Assembly (NCBI GenBank): GCA_030407315.1
Contig: JALQPE010003263.1
Location: 184,573 to 248,572 of the forward strand
Direction: 5' to 3'
Source of the DNA: Asparagopsis taxiformis
Taxonomy: Eukaryota; Rhodophyta; Florideophyceae; Bonnemaisoniales; Bonnemaisoniaceae
Length of the DNA: 64,000 nucleotides
The notes beneath the pieces were generated by a model. That model saw only the letters and a program-made list of their open reading frames with translations. It made no database searches and had not been told where the DNA came from. Made by a program: the position numbers and the translations under genes. Below are positions 39,915-49,498 of the stretch, piece after piece (the first letter of the stretch is position 1; every line of letters begins with the position of its first letter).

Positions 39915-40489
39915 GTTGACTTGTCGTGGCAATGGGGATGTTTGATGGGGGAGGCACTAATCTGAATGTGTCATAGATGGATCTAAGCGAAGAGATCTGT
40001 GTATTTTGGCGCGAAAAAATTGGATCATTAATTGGCTCGATGAGCTAAACGTAGCCGAGGGTTTCTAGAAGAAGGTGGAAAGAACTGGATTTTTGAATTT
40101 GCTGACATCGCACCGCAAATAAAGAGTTGGGTCTCGGTCGCCGCACGGTGCCGTGCAACGGTGTCTTTGGTATCCAACGTACGATTTTGTAATTCAGGTC
40201 ACTTGTCCAACCATAGAGCGCCAAGCGTCATTCGCCGTCGTACAATTGTCCAAACAAGCGCAACAACATAACAACACCAACTTTCAAAACGCCTGCAAGC
40301 AACGCATCTCTGCAGTTTTAGTCCGCGCCATTGCGTGTCAGCGTGGCGAAGCCAGCCGCGCGTTCTAGCGCTATACGCCGTGCGACGCGCGCGGCACGCG
40401 CGCCTTTTCACCCTTTGCTCCTTACCCTGCACCCGTTGCTTCTGCTCATTCCCCTGCTGCCGTTGTTCCGCGCGTTGAAACTGCTCGCC
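39915..40489. promoter_or_regulatory. Divergent intergenic region, RFC2 / USP
   Basis: These 575 bases separate two divergent start codons. The part after 40331 is open in the USP frame but has no ATG, and it is treated as 5' UTR. No specific element assigned. Confidence 0.35.
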
Positions 40490-43234
40490 ATGGCCCGTCG
40501 CATTTCCGCCAAATCGGCCCGCGCAGCCCGTAAAAAAGAAGCCAAACGAACGCGCGCCGCCGAGAAGCGCGCAGAACGTGCAAAGATGCGCTCCGGTCGC
40601 GACGCTGCTCACCTCGCTTTGCAGCGTATGACCGCCCTTCGCGAATCCGTTGCTCGCGGAGAGGCCCCCGCCCCGAGAGGCCTTGTCAATCTCGGCAATA
40701 CTTGCTTCTTCAATTCCGTCATGCAGAACCTCGTCCGGGTGCGTCAACTGCGAGACTATTTCGTTGCTAATCCTCCGTGCCCCGCCGAGGGTCCCATGAC
40801 CGCCGCGCTTAGAGCTTTCTACATCGCCATGTGGGATGTGTCCAATTCCGGCGTCTATAACCCCTCTGAATTGTTCGCTGAAGTCGGTAAGAAGAATCCA
40901 CGCTTCAAGGGCAGAGCTCAGCAGGATTCTCATGAGGTGCTTCGCGTCATTTTTGATGGTGTCATTGAGGAAGAGCGAGCTCGGCTGACCAAGGTCGCCA
41001 GGGGAATCGTTCCAGCAACTATTCCTGTTGCAAATGATACACCTGAGACTAATGAGAACACTGACACCGCTGGTGCCGATGATGTATCCGATTCAAAATC
41101 CAATGCTGAATCAGACACTAGCCTGGAAACAAAGCCTGATCACAGCATTGCTTCTCCTGGCGATGTATGTGTTACTGGCTCTGCAGCCGATGACTTCATC
41201 CCTGATGAGCAGCTCGTGCAATTATCAGAATCTTCTATTGCATATGGACCTCACCTTCCGCCAGAGTTCATGCCAGAAGTCCCAGCTCCTCACACCGTCC
41301 CCGCAGCCATCCAGTCCGTAGTCGAAACAACCTCAATTGATGAGGAGCTTGCGAACGCTAACAATGCGGATGCCTCTTCTGAGTCCGATGAAGAGCATAA
41401 AATTCCACCTGAGCAATTGGTCTCCATCATCCAACAGGTTGCGGGCGGCGTCTTATCTTCCACAATCGTCTGCAAGGAATGCGGAACCAAATCTGCAATT
41501 GCCGAGCCCTTCCTTGATTTGCAGGTTTCGTTGATACCGAAACTGGAAGCTGAACCAGTGGCTGAGTCTATGAAAATTGAGCCAACGAAAGAGAGCAGTG
41601 AAGAACCGCCAGCCAAACCCCAGACTGAGAACGTGGTACAATCGTCCACAACTGGCGCCTCTGCTCCTCCGCAAGCATTGCCGTCGCCGCCGTCATCGTC
41701 ATGTCCTCCGCCATCATCAGCTCCACCGCAGCCACCATCAGCACCATCTTCATGTCCAGCATCATCGCCACCTCCGCCATTATCTTCACCACCACCACCG
41801 CCGCCGCCACCTCCTCCTCCCCCTAAGCGCCCCATTGGTACTGCGTCAGGTTGGGTAGGTGAAGAATTGAAACAGATTCGTCCCGAGGTCCCACAGCAAT
41901 CAGAAGATGTTGAAGAGCCGCTCATGGTTGCAGATGGTGCTGTCCTACTTGCGGGCCCGGCCCCAGCACAGGACAACAGCCTGTTTTTGGAAGACGACGA
42001 GGACGTTGAAGGATATGGGTGTCTTTCTTCTCTCTTCGACGCAGATTTTGGTGATGATGACAATGAGGAAGATGATAAGATGAACGATTGTAGTGGATTG
42101 ACAGCTTTCTCCACTGCTACAGCAGCGAGCTCTAGTCAAGCGGCGAAACCGTCTGTTACGAAACAGTCTACATCTCAACCATCCTCTAGGCGAACATCTT
42201 CCTTCATCTCCTCTCTTTTCGGTTTTGGAGGTATTTCAGCTGCCCCCCATGGCTACAGTTCGGTAGTCAGCAGTCTCGAGGAATTTACGAAAGCAGAAGT
42301 CCTCGAGGGAGATAACGCCTATGGTTGTGAGGAGTGTACACGGAGGGAAAAAGTGAGAGTTGCACTTCATCATAGGAGTGGAGTAGTTCCTGTCAAGGGT
42401 GGTGCGCGTGTATCAGAGCAATGTATGGAGGGTTCAGTTGGAGATTCACTATCGCAAGATGGTGGATCAGGCGAGGAACGTCGCAATAGTGCAGGTGTAA
42501 TTCAGTCCGTAGAGACAGAGGCGAAGACCATTTCAGTGGAGAAGGGAACTGACAAAGCTGCAGATGGTGATAACCGGCCGCAGGATGCTCAAATGCTAAT
42601 GTCTTCGCCTGTGACCAGCAGTGAAAGTAGCAGCGGTGTCAGCTCCGAGGATGACGATGGCGAACTGGTCATCGAAGAAGAACTAGAGAACCCTACTGTG
42701 CACAAGCGACAAAGGCAGAATTCGCTTACTCGTGAAGAACAAGACCGTCTTGTGAAAGAATTGGATGTCAAAGTCGCAACAGTGAGAACTACAGCTGAGA
42801 AGCGCTTTATGATCAGGAAAGCGCCGGACGTCTTGACAATTCAACTGAAACGATTCACACAAGTAGGATATCGTGGGGGGTTACGAAAGATTTCGGGTCA
42901 TGTGGAGTTCCCGCTAACACTGGATCTCACGCCTTTCGTTGAGGCCGGAGAAGAAGTAGAGAAATGTGACAATGATGCGAAAAAGAATGCTTCAAGAAAG
43001 AAGCGTGGTCACTCCTGCAAATCAAATAAGTTTGAATATTTGTTAACGGGAGTGAGCGTTCATGGGGGCTCTTTGTCAGGCGGGCATTATACTGCATATG
43101 TTCGTGAGGGAGTAGATCCCGATTTCAGGGGTGGATGGTATTACTGCAGCGATACTCGGGTGCAACGAGCGTCGGCAAAGGACGTTCTGAACAGCGAGGC
43201 TTACCTGCTGTATTACGAGCGAGTCCAACACTAA
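40490..43234 (+). CDS. Ubiquitin-specific protease (USP, USP16/45-like)
   Basis: From ATG 40490 the protein has 914 residues. The Cys box GLVNLGNTCFFNSVMQNL has catalytic C72; QQDSHEVLRVIFDGV is the QQD box; the His box SGGHYTAYVREG has H866, followed by WYYCSDTRVQ with D888. Two CxxC pairs (VCKECGTKS and GCEECTRR) look like the zinc-binding fingers subdomain, widely separated by an insertion of several hundred residues that includes a poly-Pro tract and acidic Ser-rich stretches. This arrangement is seen in USP16/USP45. Their N-terminal ZnF-UBP domain is absent; instead there is a very basic Ala/Arg/Lys-rich segment (residues 1-40), possibly nuclear or nucleolar targeting. All catalytic residues are present. 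The frame is open upstream without an ATG. Confidence 0.9.
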   Translation: MARRISAKSARAARKKEAKRTRAAEKRAERAKMRSGRDAAHLALQRMTALRESVARGEAPAPRGLVNLGNTCFFNSVMQNLVRVRQLRDYFVANPPCPAEGPMTAALRAFYIAMWDVSNSGVYNPSELFAEVGKKNPRFKGRAQQDSHEVLRVIFDGVIEEERARLTKVARGIVPATIPVANDTPETNENTDTAGADDVSDSKSNAESDTSLETKPDHSIASPGDVCVTGSAADDFIPDEQLVQLSESSIAYGPHLPPEFMPEVPAPHTVPAAIQSVVETTSIDEELANANNADASSESDEEHKIPPEQLVSIIQQVAGGVLSSTIVCKECGTKSAIAEPFLDLQVSLIPKLEAEPVAESMKIEPTKESSEEPPAKPQTENVVQSSTTGASAPPQALPSPPSSSCPPPSSAPPQPPSAPSSCPASSPPPPLSSPPPPPPPPPPPPKRPIGTASGWVGEELKQIRPEVPQQSEDVEEPLMVADGAVLLAGPAPAQDNSLFLEDDEDVEGYGCLSSLFDADFGDDDNEEDDKMNDCSGLTAFSTATAASSSQAAKPSVTKQSTSQPSSRRTSSFISSLFGFGGISAAPHGYSSVVSSLEEFTKAEVLEGDNAYGCEECTRREKVRVALHHRSGVVPVKGGARVSEQCMEGSVGDSLSQDGGSGEERRNSAGVIQSVETEAKTISVEKGTDKAADGDNRPQDAQMLMSSPVTSSESSSGVSSEDDDGELVIEEELENPTVHKRQRQNSLTREEQDRLVKELDVKVATVRTTAEKRFMIRKAPDVLTIQLKRFTQVGYRGGLRKISGHVEFPLTLDLTPFVEAGEEVEKCDNDAKKNASRKKRGHSCKSNKFEYLLTGVSVHGGSLSGGHYTAYVREGVDPDFRGGWYYCSDTRVQRASAKDVLNSEAYLLYYERVQH

Positions 43235-43329
43235 AGTTTAAACAGTCTTTAGCAATTCACTTTTGTTAGCTAACTTGGTTGACGGTTTCCGTAGGCTCTA
43301 TTATTTTGGTTTGGCTTGAAACTAAAAAG

Positions 43330-44037
43330 TTAGAATGGCAGGTCATTTAGCTTGTTATCAGGCTCTGCCTGGCTTTCGTTGTAATTGCGTTGGTACGTGT
43401 CCCTTCTACCGCGCTCAGCACCATTGGAGAGGCCAGGGGACGGCTCCGACCGCGACTGCAGAATTTCAAACGAATCAGCTGTAACTACAATATTGGTCCT
43501 TGTTTCGCCATCGGCACCAGTCCATGAATTGATACCAATTGCGCCTGAAATACCAACTCGGAGCCCCTTTTTCGCTGTCGACGCAGCTCTGTCACCCAGA
43601 GACCCCCAGAGCTCCACATCATACCAACTAGTCCTCTCCTGATCAGGCCCCAAATCAGGATCCCACGTATTCTCCACCGCCATCGAGAACTTGCATACAT
43701 TGAAATCTGGCCTAATTTGCTTCAATTCCGGGTCGCGTCCCAGCCGACCCGTCAAAACCACTTTGTTCAGCCAGGGAATCTCGGGGGGAAATTCACCAGC
43801 AAGTGTAAGCTCCTCCTCGTTCAGAACGTACGGATCACGTTCTTCCTGCTCGTCGTCACCAGCGTCTGATGTTGCGCATGCTGTCGGCTGAGCGCGTAGT
43901 CGCGTGCAGACGCGACTTCTAAATTGCACACGATCTGCGTTGACTGGGCTGGTTTGAAACGTCTTCACAAATGTGCTGTTTCTATTTGATGAAAAGATGC
44001 AACCTGTGACTGGCAGAAATGCTGCAGTGAGCGGCAT
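43330..44037 (-). CDS. Organellar single-stranded DNA-binding protein (bacterial-type SSB), plastid leader
   Basis: From ATG 44037 the protein has 235 residues. An OB-fold SSB domain spans about residues 95-205: LNKVVLTGRLGRDPELKQI, FSMAVENTWDPDLG, TSWYDVELWGSLGDRAAST, KKGLRVGISGAI and NIVVTADSFEIL. The last residues (LNDLPF) mirror the acidic DDDIPF tip of bacterial SSB that recruits partner proteins. The leader (MPLTAAFLPVTGCIFSSNRN) is Ser/Thr-rich with an early Phe, so plastid import is inferred; mitochondria are the alternative. The frame is open upstream to 44331, with an ATG at 44295, but that would leave only 35 bp to the divergent neighbour and adds no transit-like sequence. Single exon. 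Confidence 0.85.
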   Translation of the reverse strand: MPLTAAFLPVTGCIFSSNRNSTFVKTFQTSPVNADRVQFRSRVCTRLRAQPTACATSDAGDDEQEERDPYVLNEEELTLAGEFPPEIPWLNKVVLTGRLGRDPELKQIRPDFNVCKFSMAVENTWDPDLGPDQERTSWYDVELWGSLGDRAASTAKKGLRVGISGAIGINSWTGADGETRTNIVVTADSFEILQSRSEPSPGLSNGAERGRRDTYQRNYNESQAEPDNKLNDLPF

Positions 44038-44330
44038 TGTGAGAGGGCGAGATCGACTTACGACGGGTTGATCAGGATGATATGGTGGGCGAGGTTGGTT
44101 TCTAGTTTTGTTAGATCTCAATGTTATTTTGTTCAAAAAAAATGCCGGAATCGGACGAGACATGTCTCCGCTTGGATGCCGTCTTGGTATAGGTCCAACC
44201 TCAGTTCCCATCGTTGAATTGGTGTTTCCTACCATACGGTCCAAGCGCAGATGATCCACAGCAGTACCTACGCCCAACAGCAGTGAATCACCCATGACAC
44301 AAGCAGCGCGTCGTAAAAGAGCTGAAACCA

Positions 44331-45377
44331 ATGGCGTTCATCGGAACATTTGCGCTCTTCAGCGCCATGCCCAACCGATGTCGTACTGCGACGTGGAATA
44401 CTCCTCAAAGACACACACGAACGTTGCAGTTTGGCACTGTTGAAATGTCGCACTACGGCAGTTGTCGACTTCCGCCCAAGATCCCCGACGAGCCGTCGGA
44501 GAAGCGACGTGCAATTGAGCTACTCGGCAACTACATCCAGCGAAAGAACCTGCGCGACAGCGCGCAGCACGAGATGAAGGCGCTCATTGGCGAGATACCA
44601 GAGACGCGTGAGATAGCGCAAAAATGGAAAGGGTCATTGCAACGAAAGCGCCAACGGGCTCCCGACGACGCCAATGCGTTTAGAAAACGCGCAATTTTAC
44701 GCAAAACAATACATCTGCCCGAGAAAAATAGCACCACTTCACGTTGCTTCATACTTCTCGGCGTGCTACAACGCCGATATCAAGGGGGACAGACACCCAA
44801 CGCTAAGATCTTCGCCGAGCTGGACGCCGCTCTCGGTAGCTCGCCCAGATGCGCACGAGATGTGCACCATTACCTCGGCACGCTCAAGCAGCTACAACGC
44901 GAGCGAAAAGAGCTGGAGAGACGGCCGCCGCGAATGCCGACCGCTGATGTTACAGAGATGCGCTACGCGTGCATGTTGCTTGGCACATGGGCAGTGAAAG
45001 GCTCTGTGGGGAAGAGTCGTGCCAAATTGGAGTTGCTACTCGGTGCGTGTCCGCGTAATCGAAATGTCGCCCTATCGTGGAAGAAGATCATTGCGAGTAT
45101 GTTGCGTAAACGGCAGCGGAAAGAGCTGGTGGCGCAGCGACGAGCTGTTGCAGATGCGAAGCGGCGGTTTCGAAAGCAGAAACGTGACTTGCAGCTATTG
45201 GACTCGACAGGGAAATGTGATTTTCGAGCTGCACTTCATTTACCGCCGTTGTCGAGTGCGGAATGCTCCCCCGTCGCCGCGGCTGCAGATGCAGACAATC
45301 ATGTGAGTCGGCAAACGTTACTATCTTTTGTTTCTCGTTTGCGTGTCGTTTTAACTCGTTTTTTGTGCAAGAAATAG
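44331..45377 (+). CDS. Basic protein with three internal ~55-residue repeats, unknown family
   Basis: The 348-residue protein is very basic and matches no family I recognise. It contains three degenerate repeats at about residues 58-109, 138-195 and 210-266. Each begins with an ILLG/LLG helix (IELLGNYIQR, FILLGVLQRR, CMLLGTWAVK), continues with AKxxxEL-x-x-LLG-like text and ends with a Trp/Tyr then Arg/Lys-rich coil (WKGSLQRKRQR; YLGTLKQLQRERKEL; WKKIIASMLRKRQRKEL). Repeats 2 and 3 share (S/C)PRxxR/N before the last helix. The pattern suggests a small helical repeat, possibly nucleic-acid-binding given the charge. Met39 (44445) is an alternative start. Coding is supported by the protein-level repeat, which does not follow simple DNA repetition. 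Confidence 0.65.
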   Translation: MAFIGTFALFSAMPNRCRTATWNTPQRHTRTLQFGTVEMSHYGSCRLPPKIPDEPSEKRRAIELLGNYIQRKNLRDSAQHEMKALIGEIPETREIAQKWKGSLQRKRQRAPDDANAFRKRAILRKTIHLPEKNSTTSRCFILLGVLQRRYQGGQTPNAKIFAELDAALGSSPRCARDVHHYLGTLKQLQRERKELERRPPRMPTADVTEMRYACMLLGTWAVKGSVGKSRAKLELLLGACPRNRNVALSWKKIIASMLRKRQRKELVAQRRAVADAKRRFRKQKRDLQLLDSTGKCDFRAALHLPPLSSAECSPVAAAADADNHVSRQTLLSFVSRLRVVLTRFLCKK

Positions 45378-45551
45378 CGCGCTGCGATTGATAGGTCGTG
45401 TTTATGTATCGCTGATTGAAGAGGACAAGATGGCAGATTGTGCTCTAATACGTCCAGCTGGTTGTTGCTTGTGCAGATTGAGACAGGGCTGGGAGATAAA
45501 CAATGTCATTACTGTTGATTATGTCAACTTGACAAATGCAAAACATACATG

Positions 45552-46594
45552 TCACATCATGTCATTTTCTCCCAATTGTTCTTTTGCTTGTGCAGCTCGT
45601 TGCGCATGATACTCGGCAGCCTCTCGATAAGCTCGAGCCCTCTTCTCCGCCAATTTCCTCTCCCGCACTCGGATCGCTTTTTTAATCACCTCAGGCTTAA
45701 TTTCGCGCGCAATCCCACCGCCAATTTCGACAACCCGATCAGCGAATCGCAGCAGTTCCCCAGGCTCATGTGAAATGACCACAATTGCAAATTGTGACTT
45801 TAACGATCCCAGTAACTCAATCGTATCCCTTCGAGCCGTCCAGTCTACGCCGGCCAGCGGCTCGTCTAGCAGAAACAGTGGTGGAAGCGGATCTCGCAAC
45901 AGCTGCGACGCTATTGCCAGACGTCTCACCTGCCCGCCACTCAGCGATTCTGGAGGCGCCAGTAGTGAAATATTCTTCAAACCCATCGCGAGTAGTACCC
46001 TTCGCACATCTTCAGGCGTCTTGGACTCGCGCCCTAGCGTCAGTTCGTCCAGGATTGTGGGGGCGATAAAATAATCTTCAGGCGATTGCATCACGACGCC
46101 GATGTTCTGCAGTAACTTGGATGGTTTCGTTATTGTGCCGTTCCATAGTATGTCACCTTTCTTTTTCTGGACCTTTGTTAGCCCCGTCATTATGCGCAGT
46201 GCTGTTGTCAGTTCAACACATGCAATGTGAAACATAGGCTGTTAGTAACTACGATGTGTTCAGTTCATCGCGTTCTAATTCAACATTCGTTTTCCATACC
46301 AGTTGATTTTCCCGCCCCGTTCGCTCCGATAATTACGACAAACTCTCGCGGATACACCTTGAAGTTGAGACCATTGAACAGGTGTACAGAGAAGTTCATA
46401 GGCAGCTGATATTGTATATTTCGCAGTTCAAGTAGAGGGACTGGGACTTTTTCACGTGACAACATCGGAGCCCCGGTACTGCACGATATGCACTTGCGAC
46501 GCCAATTGCATGTTGTTCGAACTTGCAAATGGTTACGCTGCCTGCCCCGAACTGAAGGTGCGGCGTTCATAAAGCATACTTCACCTAGCGCCAT
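45552..46594 (-). CDS. ABC transporter ATP-binding protein, plastid-type (two exons)
   Basis: Exons at 46594-46300 and 46201-45552 join into 314 residues; the 98-nt intron has a GTATGG donor and splits the Walker A helix. Exon 1 ends with Walker A GANGAGKST; exon 2 opens with ALRIMTGL, giving the usual GKSTxLRIMTGL. Exon 2 then shows the Q-loop region (GVVMQSPEDYF), the signature LSGGQVRRLAIASQLL, Walker B LFLLDEPLAGVDW and the switch His in VVISHEP. The spacing resembles single-domain ATPases such as ECF A-components and plant plastid ABCI11/NAP14, linked to metal or cofactor transport; the exact role is not determinable. The leader (MALGEVCFMNAAPSVRGRQR) looks like a transit peptide. The membrane partner is not in this window. 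Confidence 0.8.
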
Positions 46595-46906
46595 TTTGCC
46601 GCAAATTATTTCTTGTCGCCAAATTGATACAACCTCTTCCAGATAACCGCTTGGAATGGAGAGGATCACCTTGTCAACCTGGTGCTCATCCTTGATGCAT
46701 CAGACAAATTTTCGAATACCTCCAACATAAAAGACTTGTCGCGAGAATTGAATCTGAATACAATTGGGACAGTTCAGGTCTGGATAACTGCTAGATTTAC
46801 AAATAATTTAGGGATATGAGCACATTTACTACACCCACGGCGACTGTGTTGCTAAACGGGCTCTGACCCCAGCAGTGGTCTCCTCTTGCTACCACAATAC
46901 CAAACC
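46595..46906. promoter_or_regulatory. Divergent intergenic region, ABC ATPase / PRMT3-like
   Basis: These 312 bases separate two divergent start codons. No element is identified and no coding potential is apparent. Confidence 0.3.
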
Positions 46907-47638
46907 ATGGTAAGACCTCAGCATGAACAATCAACAGATGGCGCACAGGGCAGCAACAATACTTATGCGCCAGCAGAATGTCGCTCACGTGTGCGCTCAG
47001 TAGATGCAGCAGATGCTGTAAAACAAATGGCTCAGATCATGAACAACATGGACCCTACAGTTGTGCGGCGTATGGTGCATGCCAGGGAAGCTGCGGCAGG
47101 TGTTTTCAAAGCCTTCCCAGAAGGCGACAGAAGGTTTGCATCTGTTGAATCAGATAGTGAAAGTGAAGACGATATCGAGATAGAAGAAGACAATGGCGCG
47201 GAAATCGTTGATGATGATTTTAGCGATGCCGATCTAGACAATGAGCAATGCCGCGGTCTATTTGATTTTGAAATGGATAAAAGTCCACAAGCCTGTCTGG
47301 CGCGAGCAAAGGAAGATTATGGAGTGGATCTCGTGGCTGAAATGGATGCTGCAGCACTCGATTTTTTTGCCAGGATTCGTCTTGTGAACTTCATCAGGAA
47401 GATTATCGATGAAGGACAAACTGCGGATGAAGCGGTTCGTATGATTCGGGATATCATGACACGGAAGGAAGGGCCCGTGTTTGAAGATAATTCTCTGCTC
47501 ACTCCTACTATCGAAGGAGACATGGTATTGACCGTTCTTGAGAGCGGCGATGGCGCTGACAATGACGATAATGAGACGAAAGAAGATCTGAACATTGCGC
47601 TGGAGGAATCATTACGAGATTCTCGCATTTTACCATAG
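46907..47638 (+). CDS. PRMT3 N-terminus-like acidic protein without methyltransferase domain
   Basis: From ATG 46907 the protein has 243 residues. An acidic stretch (residues 81-113) leads into a segment (114-165) aligning with the zinc-finger region of PRMT3: CRGLFDFEMDKSPQACLARA, then KEDYGVDL and LDFFARIRLVNFIRK, comparable to the family's C-x2-C ... H ... HGFDL ... LDFYxxIKLxNYIR. Later DNSLLTPTIEGDMVLTVLES resembles the PRMT3 D-x-x-L-x-P-x-LExDxLL segment that precedes the methyltransferase. The zinc ligands are degenerate (the second Cys and the His pair are missing), and no SAM-binding domain follows; the protein stops after an acidic tail. In PRMT3 this region binds ribosomal protein uS5. 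Whether this is a stand-alone adaptor is unknown. Confidence 0.6.
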   Translation: MVRPQHEQSTDGAQGSNNTYAPAECRSRVRSVDAADAVKQMAQIMNNMDPTVVRRMVHAREAAAGVFKAFPEGDRRFASVESDSESEDDIEIEEDNGAEIVDDDFSDADLDNEQCRGLFDFEMDKSPQACLARAKEDYGVDLVAEMDAAALDFFARIRLVNFIRKIIDEGQTADEAVRMIRDIMTRKEGPVFEDNSLLTPTIEGDMVLTVLESGDGADNDDNETKEDLNIALEESLRDSRILP

Positions 47639-47710
47639 CGGTTTAGTAGTGAACATAAACATTAACTATATCACACAATAGGACAAATAAATCCAAGATG
47701 AGGTATTACT

Positions 47711-48265
47711 TTACAAAGCAGATGCGGGCGTCTTCTCCTCGTCGCGGAGATACATACCAAGATCGCCTTGGTTCAGGACAATGATATCCGTCGGAGCAGC
47801 TTTTCTACATTCTAGGGTGCTTTTCGGCGCGATTCCAAATCCCAAGGGCATATCAGACATGTTGTATACGACAACTCCGGCGCCACGTTCTGTGTTCTCC
47901 GTAATTCTCGCAAGACCAGCCTTCAATAGATGATTACCGTACAGGAAGGACATTTCGGATGACGGCTTCACCCAGACCTTCGATTGTGCATACTTCCCGA
48001 GATAGTCTAGGCAGCTAATGTGCAGGTGAAAGTTTTTGCTGTGCGTAAACTTTCCGAAACAGACACCCAACGATGCGAGATTTTCCCGTGCGATACTTGT
48101 GGCAATTCGCATGATATTCTCCGAGACATAGTATACACGGTCCTTTTGTAACCGGAAACAGTAGTTGCCATCTGACGTGTCAATCAGTTGCTTTATGTTC
48201 GGTCCGATGAATTTTGCAATCTTCTCGAAGACCAAAGTGGTTTCTTCTTCTGTCAACGGACGCAT
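47711..48265 (-). CDS. NIP7: 60S ribosome biogenesis factor NIP7
   Basis: From ATG 48265 the protein begins [20 protein letters not shown], exactly where NIP7 starts, and has 184 residues (human 180). [58 protein letters not shown] and [20 protein letters not shown] mark the N-terminal and PUA domains. NIP7 binds pre-rRNA with FTSJ3/Spb1 and Nop8 partners in 27S processing. The frame is open a further ten residues upstream without family support. Single exon, 72 bp from the stop of the preceding gene. Confidence 0.96.
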   Translation of the reverse strand: MRPLTEEETTLVFEKIAKFIGPNIKQLIDTSDGNYCFRLQKDRVYYVSENIMRIATSIARENLASLGVCFGKFTHSKNFHLHISCLDYLGKYAQSKVWVKPSSEMSFLYGNHLLKAGLARITENTERGAGVVVYNMSDMPLGFGIAPKSTLECRKAAPTDIIVLNQGDLGMYLRDEEKTPASAL

Positions 48266-48565
48266 AATGCCGAGCTGAGACGCTGTGAGGACCAACGACC
48301 GACTGTGCCTGAACTTTGATCAACGATAGGAATTGCAATGTTTTACGCCACCGCCGACGAAATCGTTCTCACGAGTAAATTCAATAAATTCAACAAGAAT
48401 TAGAAGCCCTGAATTATACAACTTTTCAGTAGAAGTAGACTAGTGCCGTTGAGTATGAGTTTTGTTCAGTGCCGCCACTTACGTTTCATATATCAAAACC
48501 CTTTTCCCGCACACACCACGATCCCTGTTAAGCTCCCTATCCCTGTCGAAAAACCGAGAAACAAT
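48266..48565. promoter_or_regulatory. Divergent intergenic region, NIP7 / TRM7
   Basis: These 300 bases lie between two divergent translation-related genes. The plus-strand frame is open from 48443 with an ATG, but the added 41 residues are unlike TRM7. No element is assigned. Confidence 0.3.
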
Positions 48566-49366
48566 ATGGGTCGTTCCGGAAAAGACAAGAGCGATGTGTA
48601 CTACCGCAAAGCAAAGGCATTAGGCTATCGTGCGCGTTCAGCATTCAAACTTGAGCAACTTGACGAGCAATACGATCTTTTGTCTTCGGCGACAAATATC
48701 GTCGATCTGTGCGCGGCGCCAGGCAGTTGGAGCCAGTACATTGCGCGTCGACTACAGCAACTAGGTCGAGCATCGGAGGCACGTGTTATAGCAATTGATT
48801 TACAGGAAATGGCGCCCATCCATGGCGTGCACATGCTGCAGGCAGACATCACCAAACGTAGCACTCTCGACGCCATACGTGAATACTTTGGAAATGTACC
48901 TGCGGACATCGTGGTTAGCGATGGGGCACCAGATGTGACGGGACTGCATGATATTGATGAGTATGTGCAATCGCAGTTGGTGCTTGCTGCACTAAATGTT
49001 GCTAGTCAGATGCTGCGTCCGGGTGGATCGTTTATTGCCAAAGTGTTTCGTCAGAAGGATACTGATTTGCTGTACGATCAATTGCGCATCTTCTTTCCGG
49101 ATGTGGCTGTTGTCAAGCCGCGAAGTAGTCGCAGTAGTAGCATTGAAGCTTTTGCGGTGTGCCGAAACTATGCACCATTGGAAGGGTTTATACCTGCGAT
49201 CATTTCGTCGACTGCTGAGAACAATGTGGAGGCCGAAGGGCTATCCGAAATGAATAAGATGGTTGTGCCGTTTGTTAGTGCAGGTGATCTATCAGGGATG
49301 GATGCAGATATGGTATATGATGCTGACGAGCCTCCCATATCTCAACTTGATTTGAACAGAGCATGA
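48566..49366 (+). CDS. TRM7: tRNA 2'-O-ribose methyltransferase TRM7/FTSJ1
   Basis: From ATG 48566 the protein (266 residues) begins MGRSGKDKSDVYYRKAKALG, like yeast Trm7. The SAM motif VDLCAAPGSWSQ is at residues 46-57, and the RrmJ/FtsJ catalytic tetrad is complete: K28 (SAFKLEQ), D119 (VVSDGAPDVTG), K159 (FIAKVFRQ) and E194 (SSSIEAFAV). TRM7 methylates positions 32 and 34 in the anticodon loop of tRNAPhe, tRNATrp and tRNALeu with partners Trm732 and Trm734. A 41-residue upstream extension from 48443 is open but unlikely. Single exon. Confidence 0.95.
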   Translation: MGRSGKDKSDVYYRKAKALGYRARSAFKLEQLDEQYDLLSSATNIVDLCAAPGSWSQYIARRLQQLGRASEARVIAIDLQEMAPIHGVHMLQADITKRSTLDAIREYFGNVPADIVVSDGAPDVTGLHDIDEYVQSQLVLAALNVASQMLRPGGSFIAKVFRQKDTDLLYDQLRIFFPDVAVVKPRSSRSSSIEAFAVCRNYAPLEGFIPAIISSTAENNVEAEGLSEMNKMVVPFVSAGDLSGMDADMVYDADEPPISQLDLNRA

Positions 49367-49498
49367 AAAAGATAGTCATGCGGTCTTGGTGTTATTTATA
49401 TGTACTGACTGTTGTGTTTCGCACGCTTTACATATATTTCCCCGTTTCGTGACAAAAAGGACATGCTGCCCCCTGCAAGATCCATCACATAACATGCT

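Noticed and set aside
41290..42114. 274-codon minus-strand ORF, Gly/Asp-rich
   Set aside because: It is the reverse of the poly-Pro and acidic part of the USP gene; the Gly runs are complements of Pro codons.
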